A stretch of DNA of 64,000 bases from Opisthocomus hoazin (taxonomy: Eukaryota > Chordata > Aves > Opisthocomiformes > Opisthocomidae): contig NC_134415.1 in assembly GCF_030867145.1 (NCBI RefSeq), forward strand, positions 16,780,417 through 16,844,416, in the 5' to 3' direction. A model generated the notes under the pieces. That model was not told where the DNA came from and ran no database searches. It saw only the letters and a list, made by a program, of their open reading frames with translations. The position numbers were made by a program, and so were the translations under genes. Positions 13,196 to 25,459 of this stretch are shown in pieces; positions within the stretch are counted from its first letter, which is position 1, and each line of letters starts with the position of its first letter.

Positions 13196-15850
13196 GGCAG
13201 GGCAAGAAGCAGCCACACGCTGCAGAGCGGTGGGATGTCTCCTCCTGTCCCCCTTCTGAGGGAGAAACCTCCCTCGGTACCCTGCTCCCGGAGGGGCTCT
13301 GCTCTGGAATTTTCTCTCTGTTGCTACCTGGAAGAGCTGGGGTCCCCGTTCCCTGGCGCCTCAGACCCACAGTACTCGCACACGCAGCTCACTGCCTGGC
13401 GCACTCACAGCTCTCACACAGCCTCACACTGGTGCCTGTACCGGAGCTCGTTCTTGGTACCCCTCGTCCTGGTGCCTGTGCCTCTTTACGCTCGCATCTT
13501 CCTTCCCCCTTCCCGCTCAGGTACCTGAGGCCCCCGTTGCCCACAGCTGCTCTGCTCTCTTTTAACTTGTTGCCAACAGGGCAGAGTGCCCGTGTGGCGG
13601 TGTCTGATTCTCTGTGAGCCCCCCGGGGCCGTGAGTGGGGCACGAGGACTCTCCCAGCGGATGGCTTTGTGCCTGTGGGGATGCGCTGGGGTTGCTGGTG
13701 TCTCGTTCTCCTGCTGGGTTTTGTTTTCCCCAGCTGCCCTCTGGGTGGTTCTCCAGAATCTGCCTCTGCAGGTCCCTGTTGCTCGGCTCCGGCGTTGGGC
13801 GCAGCACCCGGCCCCCGCTGAGGCAACGCACGGATGCTGGTGCTGCGGCGTGGGGCGCGGGTGCCGTCTGCCGAGGTGGTCTGGGGAGGCACTGCCTGCT
13901 GGCTGCTGGGGTTTGTGTTTGTGTCTCCTCCCTCACACCTCTTCCCCCGCTCTCTGTGCTGTTGTTTTGTTGGAACGGTGCTGATGCTTTGCTCTTGGGT
14001 GGGCTTCTTTCTTCTTTCCAAGCCTTTGGTTTTGGGGTGTATTGTTTTTTCTTTCTCCCTGCCCTGCATAAACAGACACAGCCGCTGGCAGCCAGTCCGA
14101 TGCCTGCGTTGAGGGTGTGTTGAGGAGGCTCGGCTCTTCGCTCTGATCCTGGCCTCCAGCCTGCCAAAACCCCTCCAGACTCAAGAACAAGGTCTCGCCC
14201 CAGGCAAGCAAGACGTGCAGGATGCTACTGGGCTTTTCTGGGCAGGGCTTGGTGCGGGGCTGGCAGGGATGCGAGGGCAGCGTGCTGAGGAGCTGCTCCC
14301 TGTAGACGCACTACCTCACGGCTTGGCAGCAGCCCTTTACCAGGGTCTCCTCGCACGCCTCCTTCTCCGGGGAGCTCCAGGCTGGCTCTGGTGCCTCTCC
14401 GGGGCCTTCCTTCTGGGTAGGGCCTCTCTGCGTGTTTCTCCTAGTGTAGCGTGACGTTGTGTGACTCTTCTCAGTCTTGTGCGCTCGGTGTCTTGTTGCG
14501 GGGGGGGAGGGAAGGGGAGAGGTCGTAGATGTAGGTATTTTTTTGAGGGCTTACAAAGCCCAGGCATCCTGTTTTTAATTTTGTCCTGTGCCCTCGTCTG
14601 TCAGGTGTTTCTCGGCTCCCGCGGGGGTACGAGGCAGAGAATAGTCCAGTTCCCTGGGCCGTGCCCCTCTCACACCCCGCCGGCTGTCCTCAGCTTGCTG
14701 TCTGGTTTTTGAGTTGGGTCTGTGTTGTCTTCCCACCCTGCTCAGTGAGGGCTCTTCCCTGGGCTGTAGGAGAGCAGCCCTCTGTCCAGGAGGGAGCTCC
14801 CGTTCATACGCTTCCAGCACGGCGTGCAGCCAAGCGCTCCCTGAGGGCCCTGCTCCCCTCCCCAAACCACTGTCTCTGCAGAGGGGTGGCAGCTGGGGCC
14901 AGCCAGGGCTTCAGCTGGAGCCTGGAGGCTCCAGAGCCTGTGAAAGGGAGCTGCAGGGCCTCTCCGACAGCTCTGTAGGTTGCTTTGTGTACCCTGGCTA
15001 GAGCTCGCCACGCTCGCCTGTTTCCCACCTCGAGCATTTGTGGAGCTGGATGCCACCCTCCGGCGGGGAGGTGGGACTCGGTGTCTCACTACAGTATTTG
15101 CTTGATACCTGTGCGAACAGGCCGCTGCTGAGAGCGGGAGCCTCCTCTGAGCCTGCATGGTGTTCATCTCCCCTGTCCGGAACGTGGCGGGGGGGTCCTT
15201 GCGTTTGCCGTCCTCAGCCAAGCCACTGCTGCATTTCTCCTGTTCTGCAGCGTTACCGAGGGCTTGTGCCCGCAGCGGCTGCCAGTTCCCGCCTCACGGA
15301 CATCACCAGGGGTTGGACGCCCACCGAGCGAGCTCCAAGGCTGCTGGTGGCCTGCCTGCGGGACGGCACAGCCACTTGGGCATCGCGCCTCAGGGCTCAG
15401 CGCCGCCTCCCCTGAATGCCGGCGTGCTGGTCAGGGGGCAAACCCCATGCATGCTGAAACAGCTGGTGCTGGTGGTGCTGGGCGAAGCCACGCTCCCTCT
15501 GCTGCTGGTCAAGGTAGACTTAAAAGCAAAACGGTGGAGAAACGGAGGGGTGGCAGAGGGGTGCCCAGCGCCTCAGCAGACACTTCTGCTTTGCAGCATT
15601 AGGCTGCTGGCAGAGGTGGAGGGGGAGCGGTGGCCTCGAGAGGAGCAGAGCCCTCTCCCCGCAGGCACGGTGCCTGCCCTCTGCACTGCTGCTCACCTCC
15701 AGCAGTGTTGGCTCTGGGTCCTTGAGCTGACCCCACTTTCAGTGTCCCAACTCCAGACTGTTAATCTGTAACTAATGTGTTCTTTTTCTGAAATTTTCAA
15801 ACTGATGTATATTTTAAGACCAGAAATAAACTATTTTAAAAGTAGGTTGC
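13196..15850 (+). other. TJAP1: TJAP1 3' untranslated region
   Basis: About 2.6 kb of GC-rich sequence runs from the TJAP1 stop to an AATAAA at 15825-15830. There is no convincing further coding exon: the open frames here on both strands, up to 226 codons, look like by-products of high GC and match no family. Composition changes sharply to AT-rich around the poly(A) signal. The extent is inferred from the lack of any earlier AATAAA that I noticed on the plus strand. Confidence 0.7.
15825..15830 (+). terminator. TJAP1: Poly(A) signal of TJAP1
   Basis: Canonical AATAAA on the plus strand in an AT-rich pocket at the end of the GC-rich 3'UTR; cleavage is expected about 15-25 bases downstream. 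Confidence 0.75.
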
Positions 15851-16960
15851 AATGGCTATAATGTTCCCCCTTTTGGTTAAGACCTGGACCGATGCTGAGC
15901 ATGTGAGGGAGGACAGCCTCTGGTGGTACAGTGTCCCAGGTTTGCTCCAGCTGCCTGTGCCACCCATGAGCTCTCCCAGGGAGAGCAGTCCTGGGACCTG
16001 ACCTGTAAGCTTTGCAGGAGTCTGTGAATTCACTGGTCAGCTGGAGTGCCCGCTTTAGCAGCAGCCTGGTTCAAGGTGTTTGTGCAAATCAAGTCATCTG
16101 TGTTGGAGATGAGGAGCCGTCCCATGCAAGGAGATGTGATGCATGGATGAGCGGTGTTCCACGTATCCAAGCTCTGGAAACTGCTCTCTGGGTCTGAATG
16201 CAGACAGTCAGCTCAGATCAAGCCTGCAGACCAGAATCTGCCGTTCACAGCAGCACTCGTTTCGCTTTTGACTTGGAGGCTGACAGGGGCTTTAAAAGAG
16301 GGCAGATTGGGTTTTTAATGTTTCCCAGAGTTGCCTGGTTAAATCCTGTGGGCAATTTTCACACTATTTGAGGGCTGTAAAGGCTAGGCTTGTTCTGCCA
16401 CAACCTCTGCAGCGAAGCCTGTTGTGCTGTAAGCAGGTTCAGTGTTACACAGAAAATTCTGCCTACTCCATTTGAAGTATTTTGCTGGCCTGATCTGTGT
16501 CTTGGAAAAGACCTCCACATGTTGATCTAGGATGAGGTGTAGCTAATCCTTTTAATATTTGTTGGTTTTCTTGAAGCCCCTGCTCTCACAGGTGTGAGAG
16601 ACTATCAGGTCTCCATTTCAGAAACTGAGTTATGTGGGAATGTATAACATACCCCCCTTTGGAGTTCACAAGAGTTTTATAATTTTAGTGTCCGTATTTT
16701 GTGTTTTTTCTTTGTGTGGAGAGGGAGGACTGGGGTTGATGGGACATACCCCAGATAGGAAGCCCTCCAGGCATGAGAGAGAGGGAGTTCCTGTAGGATG
16801 CCGATATGGACATTTGGAAACGTTTCCTTTTCGTGTTGAATGGTGCTGCAGAGGTCAGAGGGCGGTGATGAAATTTCGTCTCCCAAATTAATGCTGCTTG
16901 TGCCCTTCTGACCTAGGTGTATGCAAAGCCTAACACAGGAACAGTTTCTTGTTTCTTTGT
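15851..16960. other. Intergenic spacer between convergent TJAP1 and LRRC73
   Basis: About 1.1 kb separates the inferred 3' ends of the two convergent genes. I see no gene, RNA or recognisable repeat in it. Confidence 0.5.
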
Positions 16961-17795
16961 CCCCATAATTAACGATTTTATTCTGTGTTCCCTTGAGTAG
17001 CAGCTGCTGCCACAATTAAATTTTCCAGCCTAATCTGAGCCTTGAAATGTGATCTTCCTTGCCTAGCTCTGGCAAAGGGCTCTTGGCCAAGCAGTGAAGC
17101 CTGTGGTGCTGGTGCGAGCTGAAGCCTTCAACCACAGGGTACGTGGCTGGTGCCAGGCTCCCTGCAGGTGGGTCTGGTCTGGCCCTCTCCCTCCTGGGCA
17201 GAAGGCCTCGGGGACAGCAAATTGATCTCTGACTGACTGACTGGCCGCTGTAAGGACAGAGAAAGCCCGCAAGTCGGGCGGGCAGCGGGGGTGAGGGGCT
17301 GCTGGCAGCACTCTGAGCCCCCCAGCACAGCTCCTGCCTGCTGCTGGTCCCTACTGGTGCCTGCCCCAGTGGGGCAGTGGAGTGACAGAGGCTCACACTG
17401 CCACGAGCGGTGCCACGTCTGTGACCTTTATAAAACTCTCATTGTGGCAGCAGTACAAGCAATAGAAAGAACATCTCTTATACACATCTGAATAAATACA
17501 GCTGGTGCCCTGCGGGCACAGCCGGGCGCGGGGGGGAGGCAGGGCAGCGTGAGCTACACATGCAGCGACCGGACAATCACAAGCAGCCGACGGGGCGCGT
17601 GACAACACAGAGACACGTGTAGAGATTCGCTCGGACCGGGCTCTGGTGCTCAGAGAGCCGAGGGAGGCATCGACAGGAACATGGAATCGTGAGAGGATGG
17701 CTGGGGCAGGCCACCGGAGGCTGAGGGGCTAGCGGACACACGCTCCTCCGGCGGGCACGGTGCTCTTCTCAGCAGAAGCAGGCAGGGTAGCCCAG
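16961..17795 (-). other. LRRC73: Probable LRRC73 3' untranslated region
   Basis: Follows the LRRC73 stop codon on the minus strand. A minus-strand AATAAA at 16977-16982 could end it. The stretch includes an 18-base match (17474-17491) to the sequence around the Tn5 mosaic end, discussed as a finding. The 3' limit is inferred from the hexamer only. Confidence 0.45.
16977..16982 (-). terminator. LRRC73: Candidate poly(A) signal of LRRC73
   Basis: AATAAA on the minus strand (TTTATT on plus), about 810 bases after the LRRC73 stop. No transcript support can be seen from sequence alone. Confidence 0.4.
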
Positions 17796-20700
17796 CTACA
17801 TTTCTGTTTCTGCTAAGAGGCTGTCACCAAGACCTGACGTCATCAGGACCATCTGGGAGCTGGAATCTGTGGAGAGAGAGGGAGAAAACCATGAGCCACT
17901 TGGGCCGCTGGATAGCGCAGAGCTGTACTCCAGATCCAGAGGTGAGGATGAGGAATTAGAGCAAATTGCTGAGAGGATTGTGGGATTAAGTAGTAACTGG
18001 GTCTACTCTGGCCACGCAGCAGAATGGAATCGATGTTTGGGGAGGGCGGGAGGCAGAGACAGCAGCAAGAACCCAGGGTGCGGATCTGCGTTTTCTGTCT
18101 TGGCTGTCCAGAGGAGGAGCAGCTCTGAACGCTCCCCACACGCGCTTGCAGGTGATACAGGTTGTGCTGTGCCATGCCCTCACCCAGCCCTGCGGAGACA
18201 TTTAATGCCACACTCACCAAGTGTCTTTTTCAGCTACAGGGACAGTGTCCAGGTGGGATGGGCTGGCAGGCCCCAAGCCAGCCAAGCCCACGTAGGGTGG
18301 TGGTGGTGCCTTCCCAAGAGCAGGGAACGCAGCAGGCAAGCAGCCATTTTACGGCAGCAGAGGCCTGGAAATCCTGACTTTCTGCGCTGCGTGAATGGAG
18401 GGTTTGCGCAGCCCTGCCCTGCCTGCCCCAGGAAGGTGAGGGCAGCTTGCCGGCTCTGCCACGGGCGCAGAGCACCAGCCAGGAACGCTGCAACTCTCCC
18501 CCCACCAAGGGAATCGGCTGCAAGGAGGATGGGCACACATAGCAAGTAACTAACTCAGCAGGGCACCAGTTTCCCATCCAGAAGCCTTTTTAAACAGAAA
18601 AAAAAATTGGTTTTTCCTGGATGTGAGGGAGGAGACCTTTAATGCCCATGTATTTCAGATCCAGAGTTCTACACAGTCAAGGCTGCTGCGTGGGATCTCT
18701 ATTTTGGGGATCAATTTCTGGAAACTGGATCTAAAACTTGGCCACAGCTGTCAGTAAAGGAATTTTATGGCTCTAGTAAATGAGAATCCAGATGTTTTGA
18801 GGCCCAGGGAGTGGCTGTGGTTGTCTGCTGCTAGTCTGATATGAGAATTGGGGAGGGAGAAGGACAACTAAAGGTTAAAAAAAACAAACAACGAAACCAA
18901 AAAAAACCAGAACCCCAAACCACGAGGTAGGCATGACAATATACTATACCATCTATACAAACAACACACAACAGGCTACTGCTATCTCCACAATATACCT
19001 TTTTTTCTGTTACAGGTAACAGGCTGTGGCACCTGGCTAAGCCTTCACATGTTTGGGACGCAGAGATAGGAATGACTGATGCTGTGCAGACTGCAGGGAG
19101 GTTCTGGAGGCAGTGAGGAATGACACGACTTTTGGCTAGGATACCTGGCAGAGGCCCCCGAGATCTTTAATGCTCCTGCCCTTGAGTTTTAAGACTTTGC
19201 ACAAAGATTTTGGTCCTGCAGCATCAGGGAAGAACACCTCTGAGGTACTGTTTCCGCTCCCTGCAGCAGCCGCATTGTCCTTGGAGGCCGTCTTTCCACA
19301 CGCAGCTCAGCCCAACGCTGTTTCACGTGAAGGTTGCACCCGGAGGCTGGCTGGGTCACAGCTCACAGGGAGAAGGGACAGACCCCATTCCCCAACCCCG
19401 CCACAAGAGACCAGTGGTGCTGGAAACACCCTGGACACCCCAATTCCTGCCTGTCAGCCCCTGCCTGCAGCCCAGGTCCTGGAGCTCTTACTGTTCTGGC
19501 AGATCCAGGGGTTCTTCTCCCTGGCTGTGACTTCACGAGCCTCTGTCTCCTCCTCTTCCTCACCCTCTGAGAGCAGGTCAGATATCTGCTGCTGCAGCTC
19601 AGGACTAATGTTGTTCTCCGCCAGGATGAGTGTCCGTAGGGCCGTGGGGTAATTCTCTACCATGTCCAGCAAGGTCTGGGTGGAGAGCAAGATAAACAGG
19701 CTGGCAAGCAGCAGAAGCAGCAGCTAGGCTGAGCAGAAAGAGGTTCAAAGCTCTGTCTCCCTGCAAACTCCCACTCTCCTCTTCTTACCTCCCCCTTCCC
19801 TTAGCTTTCACCTCCCTTCAACAGGCCACCTGAGAGCCTGAAGGCTTCCCACCTCCCTTTGGGAAGTGCTGAGCCTGGATTTCCTGGTCTACTGAAAGAG
19901 GAGGGGACTGCTCTGCACTCTGTTGCTCCCAGATATCCAGGCTAGTCCCCTCTTACCACTGGGAGATGGAGGTCTGAGGGGAGAGCCTGTGCCACCAAGC
20001 CTTGACCCCATCCGTGCACAGAACTTTAGCTCTGATCCTCAATCTCAAGTCCAACCCCTTACTTCTTCCAAGAAAACCAAACTACAGATAGAGCCATGTG
20101 CCTCTCCCCACTGACCTGAAGGAGGCCCGTGCACCCTAGGTCAGAGCTGTGGCTTACGAGCTCCTCCCGCGGCTGAAAGCAATGGGCTGGGGACAAGCAA
20201 CAGCACCCCAGGGTGCAGGGAGGGAAGGGGGTGTGTGTGGGCTCAGGGACTGGGAAGGAGGCAGGTATAGGTCCCAGGGCCTCTACAGATGTCCAAGACC
20301 TATGCCCTTGAGACCCCAGCGATTCTGTAGAGTAACTGCAGGTTCTCATACCTGGGCTGACTGGTTGGTAAGTCCTGTTCCCTCCAAGTCCAGAACTTCA
20401 AGGGTTCGACTGGAGGCGACAGCGACAGCAAGCATCCCTGCTACCTGGTCACCTGCGGGAGAAGCAAAATCGGGGCTGTCAGCAGTGCCTGCCGTCCCTC
20501 ATGGGCCTGGGGCTGTCACAGAAACATCCTCTGTGTATTTCTGCCATAAGACAACCTCCGAATCTCAGCTCAGTTACCTTGCGGATGGTGGGGGGGGAGC
20601 TGTTAACTGAGAAAAGAGGGTAAAGGTGCACCATTTTGTGGTTATGGGAGCAGTCACTGATTATCATGGGGAACATGAAGGAACACAGTGAAATTGTTTT

Positions 20701-23689
20701 TATTCCCCAAGGAACCACGTCTTCCCAGCTCTCCTTCCTACTCAAGGATGCGAGGGCCTTTAACAGTCCCTGTAAGGCATCCCAGACGCAGAATAAGGAG
20801 CAGAATACCTTGGCCTAAGGGGATGTTGGAGCCGGACAGAGGACCCTGCCGCAGCTGACAGACTGCCTCCCTGGCAGACTTCTGGGGCTGGACGCAGCAG
20901 GACCGGGAGCATTAAAGATTGATGCTGGTGAAGAGACAAGACTCTGGCGTGCTCTCCTGACATTCCCCAGTGACTGTCAAGATACTGTACAACTGTAACA
21001 CCTTCTTTTGGAAAAAAACAACCAAACAGGTTTCTGTCAGATGACACCCTGGGGCCTTTCCTGCCCACGAGGAGGCACCTGGTCAGACAGACAGGGCCTG
21101 GGGAGGCTCTGTTTCCAGAGGGGGTGAGGAGGGGAGCATCCTGCCGATGCTCAGGGAGGCATGGCCTGGTCTCCTCACCACCTTGCAGCAGAGCTGGAGA
21201 GGAGTTGGTTTCTATGGCAACCAGTGCCAGGCTCTCCCCCTCCTCCTCCTCCTCCCTGCTCTGCCAGGAAGATGAAGAGGGGAGAGCAGGGACATACTGC
21301 ATCTACAAAGCCAGCATCGGCGCCCAGGGCTTCAGGAACAGGGGAGACATGGAGGGTCAAATGTGACGACAAAGGCGGTGGAGCGGGCAAGGCACAACCT
21401 CCTTTCTGCGCTTCCTCGCAGGGCACATGGCCACCTCACACAAGTGGAGCAGCAAGGCTGGCTTTCCCTACAGCCCAGGGCACCTGGCAGGGTAAACTCG
21501 CTGCCAGGGATCAGAACAGAAGGGACCTATGCAAGAATCTGCCCCATCCTGCTGGTGATGCTCTGCCACCCTTCTAGAGCTCAGTCCCTGGCCGCCCACT
21601 GCCACGAATCACGCCAATGCTGAGAGGCAGGAGTGCAGCGTGCCCTGCTCCTCCTCCCTGGCCCCCCAGCTTACCTAGGGGGTTGTAGTCCAGGTTCAGC
21701 ACGCGGAGCTGTGAGCTGTGAGCCACTGCAATGGCCAGGCGTCCCCAGCCTTTGCTTGTGACGCCTGGGTTGGCACTCAGCGTTAGCTCTTTGAGGCCTG
21801 GAAAAGAGAGAGAAGCCAAACCAGAGTCTTAGGGGCACCAAAACGGTCTCAGGGGAACCAGTTCAGCTAACCAGAACAGCCTCGAGTCATGTCCCCTGCA
21901 GTCTGATGGGCTAAAGGGTTTGGTTTGCTCTGACAACTGTCATCACATATTTCACTGATCAGTGAAGTATTTCACTGCCTTCAGCCCTAGCCCTTCATCT
22001 GCCCATGCTGTGACCACCCCGTTTCTCTGCTCTCCCAACCTGCGTCCTGCTTACCCTAAACAGCAAACACAATGGACACAAGTAAGGGGTGCGCAAGGTG
22101 ACTGAGCAGGAGAAGGAGGTGGCATGAGATGACAGGTTGGAGAGAGGGTAACAGGGACAGTAGGCTCTGAAGCCTGCACCTGGGAGGGGTGGCCAGCAGA
22201 GATAACAGCCTCAGTGGCACTGTGAGCACAGAGAAGAAGGTGCCGGGGAGGGGTGGAAATCACTTTGAGAGTCAGGAGAGAGGGGTGGTGTTACCTCAGC
22301 ACCTGCCAGCTCCCAGCTCGAATGGCCCACTGGCCTCTGACCACCAAAGATCATCCCCTGCAAAGACCTGAGTCTTGGCACTAAGGCTGTGACTGTGCAA
22401 CTACACGCTCACAGAGCGCACTCGCAAGCAGGGACAATTCCCAGGGCACTGACAATAAAGCCAAGGCTGAGGTGGGGGAACACCATGTATTTCTCTACGG
22501 TCATTATCAACACGCAAATGCAAAATAATAAATTCAAAGCCCAAGCTGTCCCTTCCTCCAGTTTCAAGTGCTCCTGTCGGGAACCAGAAGCAACCTGTTG
22601 GTCCCTGAGCTCCCAACTGCCAGCAGGACAGATCAATCGCAGAAAGCCCATGCCTGCCCAAGGAAACTGCCCCTCTACTGCTTGGCTTTTCCGCTTTACT
22701 TAAGTTGGGGAAAGAAATTCCTCAGCCCAGGCAAGCTACAGAGCCTGCCTCCTCCGGGGCTGAGGATTTACTGCTGCGTGCATCTGCTCCATGTGAAAGC
22801 TCCACCGGTCCCTGTGCAGCCCACTGGTGCTTACCGGACTTGGCCCCGTCAGGCGGCAGGAGCCCGCAGATAAGGTTGATGCCTTCATCACCCAGCATGC
22901 AGTCTCCTAGATCCAGAGCCACCAGCGAGGGGTGGATGGAGAGAGCAGGGTTGAGGAGGGCCAAGCCTGCATCCGTCAGGGGACTCCCATGGAGGCTGCG
23001 CAGGTAAAAGGGCGAATTACCAGGGAGCCTTCCCGGGGGCTAACTAACCCGACGGGGAGGGGGAAGCAGACGAAATGAGGATGACAAATCCTAACCCCAG
23101 GTGGGAAGCCACTGCTGCGAGGGTAAGCCGGCCGGTACGGCGGCCCTCCCCTCCCAGCCGGGACGAGGGGGTGCAGGGGATGCCAGCGGGGCGGGGGCAG
23201 CCCCCAACACCGGGGCACCCAGGTTGGAGGGGCCCGTGCCCGGTCGGAGGGGACAGAGGCAGCTCCCTCCCAGCCAGGCGAAGGGCGAGGGGCTACCCTC
23301 TGCCACGTCAAGGGCATTCTTCATCTGCCAAGACTTAACGCTGAGGGGCTGGCCGGGAGCTGCGAGCCCCCCGCAGACCCACCCCCGCCCGGCAGCCCCC
23401 CGCCCCGCCGCACTCACAAGAGGGACTGGACGGAGCGGTTGGTCTTCAGGGCCTCGGCCAGCTGCTTGACGCGGTTGATGTTGGAGACGATGCCCAGGTT
23501 GAGGTTGAGCTGGGCCAGGGAGCGGGACTCGGCCGCCCCGCGGCAGACGTGCCCGAAGTCCCGCTCGGAGAGCTGGCAGCCCCGCAGCGACAGCAGCCGC
23601 ACCGAGTTCTCCCGCAGGCTCTCGCAGATGTCCCGGATCTCCGCCCCGGACAGGGTCTCCCCGGAAATCTGGATGGACCCCGGCAGCAT
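17796..23689 (-). CDS. LRRC73: LRRC73, leucine-rich repeat-containing protein 73 (6 coding exons)
   Basis: Coding exons in transcript order: 23418-23689, 22835-22995, 21675-21797, 20352-20452, 19492-19675 and 17796-17866. They join in phase to 303 residues plus stop (human about 316). The start MLPGSIQISGETLSGAEIRD matches the human MLPSSIQISGE start. An in-frame ATG 55 codons upstream (23854) lies in GC-rich leader and is disfavoured. At least six ribonuclease-inhibitor-like leucine-rich repeats can be read, for example LVALDLGDCMLGDEGINLI, LKELTLSANPGVTSKGW, LRVLNLDYNPLG and LEVLDLEGTGLTNQSA. An acidic EGEEEEE run follows. The far 3' exon supplies the conserved tail SQMVLMTSGLGDSLLAETEM. 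No signal peptide or membrane segment is seen, so the protein is probably cytosolic. Its molecular role is not well known. It is convergent with TJAP1 and shares its strand with YIPF3. Confidence 0.93.
18595..18610. repeat. A-rich tract in LRRC73 intron
   Basis: A short A-run, with a second A/C-rich low-complexity stretch at about 18875-18920, in the intron between the last two LRRC73 coding exons. Nothing else is recognised in that 1.6-kb intron (17867-19491). Confidence 0.6.
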
Positions 23690-24250
23690 CTTCCCCCGGC
23701 TCGGGGAGCCGCCGCCCGCCGCCCGCCGATCCCGCCGCGGCGGCTGGGGGCCGGGGGGGAGCCGCGCTGCGCGCTGAGGGCCGGGGCGGGCGCCGACGCC
23801 GCCGCCGCTACCGGGCAGTCCCGGCCCGGCCCACCGTGGCCCCGGGGGCGTCACCGCGCAGCCTTACCGGCGGCTGCCGGGCCGCCCCGCTTCAGCCGGC
23901 GGGGCCGCCGCCCCTCCGCGGAGCGCCCAGACCCGGGGGGCTCATCGGGACCGGCGCCGGGCTCCGAGCCCCGCGGGGCCGCCCCGCCCCGCCGCTCCCC
24001 GCCCCGCTCGGCCCGCACCTGCCGGGCCGCCCCGCCTCCTGCCGCCCGGGGCGGGCCGCCGCCGCCGCCGGCCCCCCGCCGGAAGGGGACGGGCGGGGAG
24101 GGAGCGACCCCCCACCCCACGCTTTCCCCCGCCGCCATCTTGGGCCCCGGCGCCGCGCGAAGCCCGCGAGGTGTCCGCAGGGCCCTGCCAGCCGCCCTGA
24201 GGCGACGGCGGGGCTGAGGGCGCTGAGGGGTGCGGAGGGGCTCTCCTGCC
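23400..24250 (-). promoter_or_regulatory. LRRC73: CpG-island promoter of LRRC73
   Basis: Very GC- and CpG-dense sequence covers LRRC73 exon 1 and extends about 550 bases upstream. It includes a GCCGCCATCTTG element (24131-24142), the recognition core of the zinc-finger factor YY1, which is often found close to transcription starts of CpG-island genes. The start site is not fixed by sequence alone. Long open frames on both strands across the island are a consequence of high GC. Confidence 0.65.
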
Positions 24251-24989
24251 CGGGGCAGGGAGCTGCTGGGCCTGGCAGGCTCTGGGTGTGCCTTGGTCTG
24301 AGGAGCAGCCGCCTCCCACCGGCTTCGGCAACTGTGCGTAAACTCGCTGTGCTGGAGCTTGAACCGTGGCTGAACGGCGAGGCGGGCGTGAACCGCTCCT
24401 CGTGGCCCAGGGCTCACAGCGCCGGTGCTCGGGGGCAGCTGGGGGCAGCTGCCGCAGGCTCCCACAGCCCTGCAGGCGCCAGCCTTCACCCTCGGCCCGA
24501 GGCGAGCGGCATGCCAAGCCCCCCGCTAATCGCAGGGGTTCCTCCCCTCTCCCTGCCGTCGGCTAATCCTGTGCTTGGGGAGAAACAGGAAGCAGGGCCC
24601 CTGCGTTTGCAGCTCCGCTGAGCTGAAAAAGGAAGCCAGTGATGTGGAAATTAGGTTAAACCGCCTAAGTAGGCAGCTTTCCGCACGTAACTCATCTGGC
24701 TGCTGCATATAGCAGTGCGCAGGCGAACGACTGCCGATCCGGCGGGTAACTCGGGGACAAAGCTAGGCTCCTCTGCTCGCTTTGCAGGCCAGGGTGGGAG
24801 CGAGGGGATGGAAAGTGAGGGGAAAATCAGGACGTGGAGGGGGATGTGAGGCAATTCTGCTCCGTTTAAATGGTGGAGCAGGTCCTGAGCTGAGGGCTGC
24901 ACATTAGGTCCTGGACAGAATAAGGGGAGCACCAGATAAGAGGGTGGACTCCGATGTCAGCTTCAAGGCTTTGGCTGAGCATCTGATGG
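24251..24989. other. Intergenic, no gene seen
   Basis: Composition falls from CpG-rich to ordinary across this stretch. No gene or repeat is recognised. Confidence 0.4.
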
Positions 24990-25459
24990 ATGTGTTGGAG
25001 CGGGTCCAGAGGAGGCCATGAAGATGATCAGAGGGCTGGAACACCTCTCCTATGAGGACAGGCTGAGGGAGTTGGGGCTGTTCAGCCTGGAGAAGAGAAG
25101 GCTCCGGGGTGACCTTATAGCAGCCTGCCAGTACCTGAAGGGGCCTGCAGGAAGGATGGAGAGGGGCTTTTCACAAGGGTGTGTAGTGATAGGACAAGGG
25201 GGAATGGCTGTAAACTAAAAGAGGGCAGATTCAGATTAGATATTAGGAAGAAATTCTTCACCATGAGGGTGGTGAGGCACTGGCACAGGTTGCCCAGAGA
25301 AGCTGTGGCTGCCCCCTCCCTGGCAGTGTTCAAGGCCAGGTTGGATGGAGCTCTGAGCAACCTGGTCTAGTGGGAGATGTCCCTGCTCATGGCAGGGGGT
25401 TGGAACCAGAAGATCTTTAAGGTCCTTTCCAACCCTTACCTTTCTATGATTCTATGATT
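24990..25459 (+). mobile_element. CR1 LINE, 5'-truncated 3' fragment
   Basis: About 470 bases of the 3' end of a chicken-repeat-1 (CR1) LINE in plus orientation. It carries the characteristic end of the reverse-transcriptase ORF (LDIRKKFFTMRVVRHWHRLP followed by EAVAAPSL), then the CR1 3' end with tandem TTCTATGATTCTATGAT. As usual for CR1, the 5' part is missing. The reading frame is interrupted, so the copy is dead. It lies between LRRC73 and YIPF3. Confidence 0.93.

Noticed and set aside
13389-15771. Open frames of up to 226 codons on both strands in the TJAP1 3'UTR
   Set aside because: All lie in very GC-rich UTR, overlap one another on both strands, and have no splice context or family similarity.
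23690-23854. Upstream in-frame ATG adding 55 residues to LRRC73
   Set aside because: The added residues are Pro/Gly/Arg-rich CpG-island sequence, and the human protein starts at the equivalent of the inner MLPGSIQ.
23549-24621. Overlapping plus-strand open frames of 222 and 261 codons in the LRRC73 CpG island
   Set aside because: Arg/Ala/Pro/Gly-rich translations typical of CpG islands, no family similarity, and overlap with LRRC73 exon 1 on the other strand.
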